Virus record (IMG/VR): IMGVR_UViG_3300037297_000050
Location: 1-44,531 of that record
DNA from: a virus
Reading direction: 5' to 3' (one strand)
Length of the DNA: 44,531 nt
Part shown: piece after piece, positions 30,392-36,610 of the stretch
Layout: every line of letters begins with the position of its first letter
Position numbering within the stretch: position 1 is the stretch's first letter
The notes under the pieces: model-generated
Told to the model about the DNA's origin: nothing
Databases searched by the model: none
Seen by the model: only the letters and a program-made list of their open reading frames with translations
Program-made: the position numbers and the translations under genes

Positions 30392-30641
30392 CCCTCTCTT
30401 CACAAAACAGCAGCTTGCCGATTATGTCCTCAAATGCGGATATACTGCCAACATAGATGATTTCTATGACTGGTATGAGAAAACAGAATTTACATATATG
30501 CGTGGCAACAGGAGATATAAAATTACATCATGGAAAGCAGACGTTAGAATCAAGCTTCGCAATGGCAAGTTCAAGGCGAAGAAAATAGAACCAAAGAAAA
30601 TATTAACAGAAGAAGAAGCAAGGAAACATGCAGGATTATAA
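30384..30641 (+). CDS. Small early protein
   Basis: 85 residues; ATG 30384 overlaps the end of the CsrA-like gene. TKQQLADYVLKCGYTANIDD, FYDWYEKTEFTYMRGNRRYK, then a basic part (RIKLRNGKFKAKKIEPKK) and EEEARKHAGL. It may bind nucleic acid. The first 12 bases of the gene (ATGACTGACCCT) are repeated at 30190-30201 just upstream of the CsrA-like gene, a trace of a local duplication. Function unknown. Confidence 0.65.
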   Translation: MTDPLFTKQQLADYVLKCGYTANIDDFYDWYEKTEFTYMRGNRRYKITSWKADVRIKLRNGKFKAKKIEPKKILTEEEARKHAGL

Positions 30642-30643
30642 TT

Positions 30644-30838
30644 ATGGATTTAACAGAAGAAAACAAAAAGTATATTGACAGTTTATCTCATTATGATTTA
30701 TTAAGCCATTGGAGATATGCTCCCTCTGGCGACAAATGGTTTCAAGGCGAAACTGGTGAATATTGGGGTAAACGTATGGCAGAGTTAAGAGCTAAAGACC
30801 CTGCACAAGCAGTAGCAGATTCAAAAGCGTTAAGTTGA
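30644..30838 (+). CDS. Small conserved phage protein (LLSHWRYAPSGDKWFQGETGEYW type)
   Basis: 64 residues. LTEENKKYIDSLSHYDLLSH, WRYAPSGDKWFQGETGEYWG, KRMAELRAKDPAQAVADSKA is a strongly conserved short protein seen in many tailed phages near replication genes. No function is known. The stop overlaps the next start (TGATG). Confidence 0.75.
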   Translation: MDLTEENKKYIDSLSHYDLLSHWRYAPSGDKWFQGETGEYWGKRMAELRAKDPAQAVADSKALS

Positions 30839-31452
30839 TGACATTTGAAGAAGCCACATTTTGTTTTGATACTGAATTTCTTTCTCTATGGGAAAACTGG
30901 AAACCCTCAGATAAAGAGAAATCATTCTGGCTTCTTACATTGCAAAAGTACGAAGATTCAGATATTAAAAAAGCACTATACGTGTATGTTCAGAAATATG
31001 ATTTATATAAAAAACCCAAATTGCCTTTGTTTTTAGGAATAATAAGAGGCATAGCAAGAGGAAGGCATTCAGGCCCGAATCCAGACAAGGAACACAATCC
31101 TTTATTCTGGCTGGTTCGTCAAAAAGACGGAGTGATGAAACCTATCTATGGCAAGATAAATCGAAACTATTCTCCCGATGAGATTGAAAGATTATCGCAG
31201 AGGACGAGGGATAAATGGGTAGAAGCTTACGAAACAAACTGGATTATTATTAAAAGCCAAGACCCGAATCTTGATAGCAAATACCCGAACCATAGATACC
31301 CTGTTACGGACATTAAGCATGATGACAATTTCTTTGATAATGACGGAATTGAAGAAGATGAATTACAATCAGTAGAATCGGCAAGCTATGAACCTAATCC
31401 GGATTATGTAGAAGGATATGAACCGCCAGAAGATTCAGAAATTCCTTTTTAA
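30838..31452 (+). CDS. Possible helicase-loader-like protein with SSB-like C-terminal tail
   Basis: 204 residues from ATG 30838. The N-terminal half is helical (EEATFCFDTEFLSLWENWKP, FWLLTLQKYEDSDIKKALY, YKKPKLPLFLGIIRGIARG), in the style of small phage replication accessory proteins such as helicase loaders. The C-terminal third is acidic and disordered and ends EDSEIPF, nearly identical to the DDDIPF tail by which SSB proteins recruit partners. It is in the replication/recombination block. The loader idea is inference; the tail is seen directly. Confidence 0.55.
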   Translation: MTFEEATFCFDTEFLSLWENWKPSDKEKSFWLLTLQKYEDSDIKKALYVYVQKYDLYKKPKLPLFLGIIRGIARGRHSGPNPDKEHNPLFWLVRQKDGVMKPIYGKINRNYSPDEIERLSQRTRDKWVEAYETNWIIIKSQDPNLDSKYPNHRYPVTDIKHDDNFFDNDGIEEDELQSVESASYEPNPDYVEGYEPPEDSEIPF

Positions 31453-31454
31453 CA

Positions 31455-31640
31455 ATGACCCAAACCCGCAAAATGACATTTAAGCATGTTTATTATCAGA
31501 AATGTACAAGTGGTGTTTATTCGTATGGAAGTTTGTTTATAGGTAAAAGTCGGGTTGCTACTGATGTCTCAAAGGGAATGGCAGAATTAATAATGCGAAG
31601 ATACAATCATCCGTTCTTTAGAAAAAAGAAACAACAATGA
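31455..31640 (+). CDS. Small basic early protein
   Basis: 61 residues starting MTQTRKMTFKHVYYQKCTSG, then YSYGSLFIGKSRVATDVSKG and MAELIMRRYNHPFFRKKKQQ. It starts two bases after the previous stop, with no clear RBS, so coupling is likely. The basic ends suggest nucleic acid binding. Not recognised. Confidence 0.55.
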   Translation: MTQTRKMTFKHVYYQKCTSGVYSYGSLFIGKSRVATDVSKGMAELIMRRYNHPFFRKKKQQ

Positions 31641-31666
31641 ATAATATTCTATTCTGAGAGGTGCAA

Positions 31667-31894
31667 ATGTTTACAAAAAAATGTATAAAATGCGGTAAGC
31701 GAAAATTTATTTCAAAATTTAATGTTAATCCACTTGGAATAGATGGCCGTTCTAATATATGTAAACCATGTATTTTGTTGGACGCTTTAAAATCAAAGGA
31801 ACGGGAAGATGAAAAGGTAGCAACTTGCCGAAGCGAGTTATTTAATGGCCGTCGAAACGTAGCAATTGGATATAAATCACAATACTCATATTAA
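31667..31894 (+). CDS. Small zinc-finger protein (CxxCG...CxxC)
   Basis: 75 residues; GAGAGGTG precedes ATG 31667. MFTKKCIKCGKRKFISKFNV, then NICKPCILLDALK form a Cys4 finger very like the N-terminal finger of the terminase small subunit here (VCTKCKTEQHLSNF...WCKQC). The same module is widespread in phage HNH and recombination endonuclease-like proteins. The C-terminal half has no catalytic motif. DNA binding is inferred. Confidence 0.65.
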   Translation: MFTKKCIKCGKRKFISKFNVNPLGIDGRSNICKPCILLDALKSKEREDEKVATCRSELFNGRRNVAIGYKSQYSY

Positions 31895-31899
31895 TAAAT

Positions 31900-31947
31900 A
31901 TGGCAATGAATCACTTGGCTCACCAAAGGAGTAAAAATGGAAAGTAA
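31900..31947 (+). CDS. 15-residue NHLAH leader peptide of the Lar-like gene
   Basis: MAMNHLAHQRSKNGK contains the RBS of the next gene and its stop lies 11 bases inside that gene (start 31937). The 30 bases 31909-31938 are identical to 16444-16473. A coupled leader peptide or a shared RNA translation signal. Confidence 0.45.
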   Translation: MAMNHLAHQRSKNGK

Positions 31948-32152
31948 AAAATCATGCCCTTTTTGTAATGCTGAAGAAGATTATTTAGACGTAATTTTTC
32001 AACCACCTATTACCGTTGTTTTGGCATACGTTAAGTGCAGCAAGTGCGGGGCAAGAGGGGGAGAAGCAAGACATAATTGTTTAATTGAAACAACGGATAC
32101 TTTGGAAAGTAAAGCGATTGAATTTTGGAATAAAAGAGCCAATGGTGAGTGA
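31937..32152 (+). CDS. Lar-like restriction-alleviation zinc-finger protein
   Basis: 71 residues. SCPFCNAEEDYL, then VKCSKCGARGGEARHNCL and ESKAIEFWNKRA is the layout of the Lar-like family: two Cys pairs and the closing A-I-x-x-W-N-x-R. In Rac prophage, Lar modulates type I restriction, but most phage members are untested. RBS AAAGGAGTAAAA belongs to the NHLAH leader element. Confidence 0.75.
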   Translation: MESKKSCPFCNAEEDYLDVIFQPPITVVLAYVKCSKCGARGGEARHNCLIETTDTLESKAIEFWNKRANGE

Positions 32153-32195
32153 AGTATATCAATGCCATAAATATGCTATGGAGAAATAAAATGCT

Positions 32196-32369
32196 ATGTT
32201 GTGGGATATTATTTTTTACGGCATTTTAATTGTCTATTTTATTATCGCAAGTTGGAATATGGAAGGTGCGGAAGGTCTTTGTTTGTTAGTTTTTATATTG
32301 TTTTTATCATTATTAAGAGAAATTATCTTGCCATTTTTATTTTTTGTTATAATACAATTTTTTATATAA
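32196..32369 (+). CDS. 57-residue two-span membrane protein
   Basis: MLWDIIFYGILIVYFIIASW, then LCLLVFILFLSLL and IILPFLFFVIIQFFI: two or three hydrophobic segments with little else. GGAG lies 12 bases upstream of ATG 32196; another ATG at 32191 is better spaced but stops after 12 codons. It could be a small holin or membrane effector. Function unknown. Confidence 0.5.
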   Translation: MLWDIIFYGILIVYFIIASWNMEGAEGLCLLVFILFLSLLREIILPFLFFVIIQFFI

Positions 32370-32381
32370 AAGGAGAACATA

Positions 32382-32821
32382 ATGTACATCTTAGGAATAG
32401 ACCCCGGTGCTAATGGTGGTGCTACTTTGCTCAGCGATTCGGGCGAAGTAATAGATGTCCTAGCTTTACCCATTTAACCTTGCTTGAGATTTCAGAAGCA
32501 TTTGCAGAATATAACGCCGATGAAGTAACTAAACCTTTTGCATATATCGAAAAGGCACATTCGATGCCAAACCAGGGAGTAGCTTCTTCATTCAAATTCG
32601 GTTATGGCTATGGCTTTTTAATTGGTGTTCTAACTGCATTGAAGATTCCTTATGAAATGGTTACTCCTAATACATGGCAGAAAGCATTGTCCTGCCAAAG
32701 CAAAGGCGATAAGAATGTTACTAAAGCCAAAGCTCAACAGTTATTCCCTAATCATACTTGGATACACAGTACAGCAGATAGCGTACTTATCGCAGAATAC
32801 GGAAGGAGGGCAAAGAAATGA
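32382..32821 (+). pseudogene. RuvC-like Holliday junction resolvase gene with a -1 frameshift
   Basis: AAAGGAG precedes ATG 32382. The first frame, MYILGIDPGANGGATLLSDS to VLALPI, stops at TAA 32475-32477. The -1 frame goes on with LLEISEAFAEYN, FAYIEKAHSMPNQGVASSFK, FGYGYGFLIGVLTALKIPYE, then STADSVLIAEYGRRAKK. All RuvC-fold acidic residues are present across the two parts (first Asp in GIDPG, Glu in YIEKAH, late Asp in TADSVL). One lost T at 32473-32475 would explain it. The joined protein is also shorter than usual between LPI and LLEIS. Confidence 0.75.
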
Positions 32822-33159
32822 GGCCAATTGAACATATTAGAAAAAGATTGGCAAATTCTATCCGTGATGAAGGCGAAGATGGCCTTGATGCTTTATTTAG
32901 CACTTATGGAATTACTTTTTATGCTCGCTTTAGTTGGGGAGAAGGATGGGAACATGCAAGCATATCAATTCCTGGCCAAAAAAGAACTCCAACATGGGCT
33001 GAAATGTGTATGTTCAAAGATATATTCTGGCATGAAGAAGAGTTAGTGATTCAGATTCACCCCCCTAAAAGTCAATATGTAAATAATGTAGATAACTGCC
33101 TTCATCTATGGCGGCCTATAGAAAAAGAAATACCTCAACCTAAAAAGATTTTTGTATAA
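32818..33159 (+). CDS. DUF7694-type phage protein
   Basis: 113 residues. The pattern FSWGEGWEHASISIPGQKRT, PTWAEMCMFKDIFWHEEELV, IQIHPPKSQYVNNVDNCLHL, WRP is a strongly conserved small domain common in tailed phages, with many conserved Trp, His and Pro. No function is known. It overlaps the resolvase stop (ATGA), so it is translationally coupled to the 3' part of that gene. Confidence 0.75.
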   Translation: MRPIEHIRKRLANSIRDEGEDGLDALFSTYGITFYARFSWGEGWEHASISIPGQKRTPTWAEMCMFKDIFWHEEELVIQIHPPKSQYVNNVDNCLHLWRPIEKEIPQPKKIFV

Positions 33160-33189
33160 TGAATTGGTGCAGGTGAAAGAAATTAAAGA

Positions 33190-33561
33190 ATGAAAAAGAA
33201 AGTTAAAACTGGATTGAAAGGTTTTGTTAAAGATGCTTGTGCAAATTATGATAAAGATGGGAAATGTATTTTTGGAAACAAATGCAAAGTCTTAAATAAT
33301 GAAAAATGCCAATATTTTGAGAAATCTGTCCTTGGGCCTCGTGATTATAAATATCGATTGGCTAATTATGATTATGAAAAGCTTTTTGAACAATATAGTA
33401 GCATCAATTTATCTTTTCAAGCTCATATAAAAATACGCCGTTGCGAATGTGGCGCGCCTCTTGAACATAGAAAAAGATTCTGTAATAATTGCAGGCGCAG
33501 ACGACAGAAAAATGCCAACAAAAATAGACAATCAAGATGGAGGCAAAACGTAACGCTTTAA
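33190..33561 (+). CDS. Cysteine-rich phage protein
   Basis: 123 residues. N-terminal KGFVKDACANYDKDGKCIFG, NKCKVLNNEKCQYFEKSVLG, PRDYKYRLANYDYEKLFEQY and a C-terminal zinc ribbon RRCECGAPLEHRKRFCNNCR with a basic tail. Both parts are known together in small phage proteins of unknown function. The ribbon suggests nucleic acid binding. The last bases take part in the inverted repeat 33547-33563/33677-33693. Confidence 0.7.
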   Translation: MKKKVKTGLKGFVKDACANYDKDGKCIFGNKCKVLNNEKCQYFEKSVLGPRDYKYRLANYDYEKLFEQYSSINLSFQAHIKIRRCECGAPLEHRKRFCNNCRRRRQKNANKNRQSRWRQNVTL

Positions 33562-33693
33562 CTTCCAAATCGTAGGTGAGGGCTATGTAGGTATTGATTT
33601 TGAAAATGCGGCTTTTTGGGCTTTCATAACTCATTGTAAATAAAGGAATTATAAATGGCCTCAAAACTCAAAATGCAGTTAAAGCGTTACGTT
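33547..33693. repeat. 17-bp perfect inverted repeat spanning a gene boundary
   Basis: Arms 33547-33563 and 33677-33693, 113 bases apart. One arm covers the end of the cysteine-rich gene, the other lies in codons 8-13 of the next gene. It could fold over the RBS of that gene. Confidence 0.6.
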
Positions 33694-34338
33694 GAACCTA
33701 TCGAAATGAGAGAAATTATGAAAAAGCTAATATTGCCCATTATTTTGTGTATTTTTATCGGACTTTCTGGTTGTCAAAAACAACAGGCAATCAACTATGA
33801 TTCTGTTCTTTCTCAAATCTCTAAGCTTGACCCAAACGAAGCTTCTCGGCTCACTCAGAAGCTATTCACTGAGCAGCAGAAGTCGGAGCTTGAGAAGATA
33901 AAAGCACAGGCCGAAGCCGATGCTTATAAGAAGCAGGAGAATTGGAAGATAATATTTGTTATTGGCATGGGTGCTTGCATAGTAGCTGTTATTGCTGGTA
34001 TATGGTTTGGCAAAAAGATTATAATTGCTTTAGGGGCAGCAGGGTTCTTGGGAAACGGTGCTTCTTGGGGATTGATATTCGCAGGGCTTCAATATGCTAA
34101 ATTGATAGGGTTAATTGTTGCTTGCTTATGCTTAGCATTTGGTATAATGCTATTCGGATTATTCGTATGGAGCGTTTTTAAATATAGGAAAGCTTTAGTG
34201 CAAGTTGTTTTAGGTAATGAAGCAGTGAAACATATTGTTACATCTGACGCTAATTCGCAATTTAGAAATACACAAAGAACATTTCAAAATAAAACAACCG
34301 AAGCTATTGTTGATAAAATCAGGAATGGAAATAAATAA
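33655..34338 (+). CDS. Membrane lipoprotein-like protein
   Basis: 227 residues from ATG 33655 (AAAGGAATTATAA), or 206 from ATG 33718. The latter gives a classic lipoprotein signal, MKKLILPIILCIFIGLSGCQ, with lipobox LSGC. A periplasmic-type helix follows (LFTEQQKSELEKIKAQAEAD), then transmembrane segments WKIIFVIGMGACIVAVIAGI, IIIALGAAGFLGNGASW and LIGLIVACLCLAFGIMLFGL. A lysis, spanin-like or superinfection role is possible. No family is recognised; the lipobox suggests a host with an outer membrane or a general Sec pathway. Confidence 0.6.
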   Translation: MASKLKMQLKRYVEPIEMREIMKKLILPIILCIFIGLSGCQKQQAINYDSVLSQISKLDPNEASRLTQKLFTEQQKSELEKIKAQAEADAYKKQENWKIIFVIGMGACIVAVIAGIWFGKKIIIALGAAGFLGNGASWGLIFAGLQYAKLIGLIVACLCLAFGIMLFGLFVWSVFKYRKALVQVVLGNEAVKHIVTSDANSQFRNTQRTFQNKTTEAIVDKIRNGNK

Positions 34339-34622
34339 TGAAAGTAGTAATCAATAATCAATATGGTGGGTTTGGTTTGAGCTACAAAGCGGTTATGAGA
34401 TATGCCGAAATCAAAGGCATTGCTGATGACTCGTTTTGGGATGATTGTGAGATTGAGCGAAACGACCCCGCTCTTGTCCAAACAGTAGAAGAACTAGGTG
34501 ATGAAGCAAACGGTGAACATGCAACCTTAAAGATTATCGAAATACCGGACGGTATAGATTTTGTAATAGAAGAATACGACGGTAATGAGTGGGTGTCAGA
34601 AAAGCATAAGACTTGGGATTAA
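34338..34622 (+). CDS. Small conserved protein (GGFGLS...DPALVQTVEELG type)
   Basis: 94 residues, overlapping the previous stop by one base. VVINNQYGGFGLSYKAVMRY, ERNDPALVQTVEELGDEANG, LKIIEIPDGIDFVIEEYDGN is a conserved protein found in very many tailed phages and some bacteria. Function unknown; it is a compact alpha/beta domain with an acidic end. The insert between the two parts is short, as usual. Confidence 0.8.
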   Translation: MKVVINNQYGGFGLSYKAVMRYAEIKGIADDSFWDDCEIERNDPALVQTVEELGDEANGEHATLKIIEIPDGIDFVIEEYDGNEWVSEKHKTWD

Positions 34623-34654
34623 TTAGATATATTTTATAGGACAGGAGACAGACT

Positions 34655-35026
34655 ATGGACCTCATAACCGAAATAAAAAATATATGGTATAGAACAAAGT
34701 ATAATTTGCAGCAAACAGTTAATCCAAAGATTCTGCAAATATCAGGATTGGTTCTTATTGTCTGTGCCTACTTTGCTTTTGGATTAAAGCATCCTTATAT
34801 CGGATGGTTCGGCTTTCTTGTACCTGTAGGGATATTTGAGCTTGCCTTAATATTTATTTGGAAAACCACGATTACCAAAAGAGGAAGAAAGCTATTTAGA
34901 AAAGAAGTGGATTTGATAATTAGCTTAGGATTAATAGCTATAACTTGGTGGTGGTTTAGTCCACTTGCAGCAGGACTGTATTTTATAGGATTATTGAGTT
35001 CACATTTTAGCGAGAAGCAATCATAG
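34655..35026 (+). CDS. Multi-span membrane protein
   Basis: 123 residues. Hydrophobic segments ILQISGLVLIVCAYFAFGL, YIGWFGFLVPVGIFELALIF and LIISLGLIAITWWWFSPLAA, GLYFIGLL suggest four transmembrane helices with a basic loop (TKRGRKLFRKE). GGACAGGAGACAGACT precedes the ATG. It could be holin-like but is larger than most holins. Function unknown. Confidence 0.6.
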   Translation: MDLITEIKNIWYRTKYNLQQTVNPKILQISGLVLIVCAYFAFGLKHPYIGWFGFLVPVGIFELALIFIWKTTITKRGRKLFRKEVDLIISLGLIAITWWWFSPLAAGLYFIGLLSSHFSEKQS

Positions 35027-35034
35027 GAATAATT

Positions 35035-35487
35035 ATGCGAGAGATAAAATTCAGAGCTTGGGACAAGAAGAATAAAAAGTTTATCGACAGCCGGTTCTGG
35101 GTATGTTTTTATGATACACCACCTTCTGTTATAATATCGAATGTTCCTCAAAATGAGCAACCTGACCCGAAGGATATTGAGCTTATAAAGTACACCGGTA
35201 GAAAAGATATAAACAATAAGGAAATATATAAGGGAGATATAATAGAAGGTACTTATAAAGAATTTGATATGCACGTTGATGGATTCGGAAGAGATTTGCC
35301 TCGCTGTCCGAAATGTCATCCTGAAACACCACCCAAAATAGTATCAGATATATATATCGTTGAATTTGAGGGAGGTTCTTTTTATTTGCAAAGACATCCA
35401 GTAAAGGGAAAGTTTGATTTTAATTACCATGACCGCATTGAAGTCATTGGCAATATCTACGAAAACCCTGAATTGCTGAAAGAATAA
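35035..35487 (+). CDS. YopX-family protein
   Basis: 150 residues. REIKFRAWDKKNKKFIDSRF at the N-terminus, IELIKYTGRKDINNKEIYKG, DIIEG and the late DRIEVIGNIYENPELL are the defining marks of the YopX family, common in phages of many bacteria and of unknown function. An insert with RCPKCHPETPP could bind metal. Start ATG 35035 is preceded by GGAATAATT. Confidence 0.9.
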   Translation: MREIKFRAWDKKNKKFIDSRFWVCFYDTPPSVIISNVPQNEQPDPKDIELIKYTGRKDINNKEIYKGDIIEGTYKEFDMHVDGFGRDLPRCPKCHPETPPKIVSDIYIVEFEGGSFYLQRHPVKGKFDFNYHDRIEVIGNIYENPELLKE

Positions 35488-35489
35488 AT

Positions 35490-35738
35490 ATGTCTGGATT
35501 AAACTCATCTAAATTAGGGCCAACAAGAAACATTTTGCAACGGGGCGATGCTATATACGTAAAAAGTAACGGCTCTTGTGTATGGGGTATGATTGTAAAT
35601 GTGCGAGGACAAGAGATACCTTGGGATAGTGTGATTATGAGGGAAATGCACTCAAGAGAAGATAAACTTATAAAAACCAAAACGATTAATAAACATATTC
35701 CCCGCGAACAGGTAAGAAGATATTGGAGATATATCTAA
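35490..35738 (+). CDS. Last rightward gene, small protein
   Basis: 82 residues, two bases after the YopX stop. Beta-rich N-terminal part (ILQRGDAIYVKSNGSCVWGM, IVNVRGQEIPWDSVIM) and a basic helical end (INKHIPREQVRRYWRYI). It converges with the leftward gene ending at 35742, only three bases apart, with no hairpin between them. Function unknown. Confidence 0.6.
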   Translation: MSGLNSSKLGPTRNILQRGDAIYVKSNGSCVWGMIVNVRGQEIPWDSVIMREMHSREDKLIKTKTINKHIPREQVRRYWRYI

Positions 35739-35741
35739 ATT

Positions 35742-35939
35742 CTACTCTCTCAAATCACTGAGCATTTCTTTAATCTTGTCTTGGAGATTGTGATTTGCTT
35801 TTTCAAGAATGTCGTTATGCTCCACAAGTTGCCGGTTATGATTCTCAAGAGTTTGTATCCTGCCCCTCATTGCAGATATGGTCTCTTCGGCATTAGCTAA
35901 TTTTTGTTTGAGAGCAGATACTTTTTCTGATTTAGTCAT
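35742..35939 (-). CDS. Leucine-zipper-like coiled-coil protein
   Basis: 65 residues from ATG 35939 with GGTGAG upstream. SEKVSALKQKLANAEETISA, MRGRIQTLENHNRQLVEHND, ILEKANHNLQDKIKEMLSDL is one continuous coiled coil with Asn/Leu heptads. It is the last gene of the late module and follows a holin-like protein, so it could be a lysis-cassette or minor virion protein. No transmembrane or lipobox is present, so a spanin is unlikely. Ends with TAG. Confidence 0.6.
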   Translation of the reverse strand: MTKSEKVSALKQKLANAEETISAMRGRIQTLENHNRQLVEHNDILEKANHNLQDKIKEMLSDLRE

Positions 35940-36208
35940 AATTTTCTCACCACCCAATTAATGACGGCTACGATACCCCCGCCTATACCTGCGTGAATCA
36001 GGGACTTTACCCCCTTGTATTTTTTAGCGGAGCATTGTGCAGTATGAAGCTCAATGTCTTTTTGCCATTCCTCTTTGGCTTTGTTCATAGCTTTCTCAGC
36101 AGCTTTATCCGCTATATGCTCAAAATTAGGTTTGAACTTGCAGATAGTCGTATCAGCAACTTCTATTGCTGTCAGCTTTACTAAGTTTTCAATCTCCCTT
36201 TTGTCCAT
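35936..36208 (-). CDS. Holin-like small membrane protein
   Basis: 90 residues. The N-terminal two thirds are soluble and charged (ENLVKLTAIEVADTTICKFK, KAMNKAKEEWQKDIELHTAQ). The C-terminus is a single hydrophobic helix (SLIHAGIGGGIVAVINWVV) with a basic end RKL. The HTAQC...KKYKG linker before the helix is typical of small phage membrane proteins near lysis genes. It overlaps both neighbours. A holin role is plausible but unproven. Confidence 0.55.
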   Translation of the reverse strand: MDKREIENLVKLTAIEVADTTICKFKPNFEHIADKAAEKAMNKAKEEWQKDIELHTAQCSAKKYKGVKSLIHAGIGGGIVAVINWVVRKL

Positions 36209-36407
36209 CGGGTTTTCCCTCCTTGGCAGACTGGCGTTGCTGCAATTCCATATTGATTGCCTGAATGTTTTGTTGGGACTGCATCAGTGTAGTATAATTC
36301 TGATTCAACAATCCCGCTAATTGTTCGCTTGACATATCCTTTAAACTAATCGCTGCCTGTCTTTGGTTCTGCGGAGTTTCCCTTTTTTGTTTTCGTGCTT
36401 TAACCAT
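36189..36407 (-). CDS. Small Gln-rich protein
   Basis: 72 residues: a basic start (MVKARKQKRETPQNQ), then SSEQLAGLLNQNYTTLMQSQ and QNIQAINMELQQRQ, helical and rich in Gln, then a Lys/Gly tail. GGAG lies upstream of ATG 36407. It is located between the tail fibre and the holin-like gene and overlaps both neighbours. A small virion or chaperone role is possible. Not recognised. Confidence 0.55.
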   Translation of the reverse strand: MVKARKQKRETPQNQRQAAISLKDMSSEQLAGLLNQNYTTLMQSQQNIQAINMELQQRQSAKEGKPDGQKGD

Positions 36408-36597
36408 TTGTAATTTCTCCGTTATCTTTTTCTAATAAGGATAACATATTATTAATAAACACTAATTTTTCTTCAAAGAATTGTTTGCGTTCAAGCAATT
36501 GCGCCTTGCTGTATGACTTCTTAGTTGTGTCTTGCACAATGATATTATCGCCCTCTAATTCGTATGGTCTGCCATCGGGTAAAGTTCCATTAGCCAT
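36400..36597 (-). CDS. Small helical protein downstream of the tail fibre
   Basis: 65 residues from ATG 36597, preceded by AAAGGAGACAATAGA. MANGTLPDGRPYELEGDNII, VQDTTKKSYSKAQLLERKQF, FEEKLVFINNMLSLLEKD: a short beta start and a helical end. The gene order suggests a fibre-associated or assembly factor. Function unknown. Confidence 0.55.
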   Translation of the reverse strand: MANGTLPDGRPYELEGDNIIVQDTTKKSYSKAQLLERKQFFEEKLVFINNMLSLLEKDNGEITNG

Positions 36598-36610
36598 TCT
36601 ATTGTCTCCT

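Noticed and set aside
32473-32483. Programmed -1 frameshift signal in the RuvC-like gene
   Set aside because: No X-XXY-YYZ slippery heptamer in the zero frame and no clear downstream stem or pseudoknot; a lost base is simpler.
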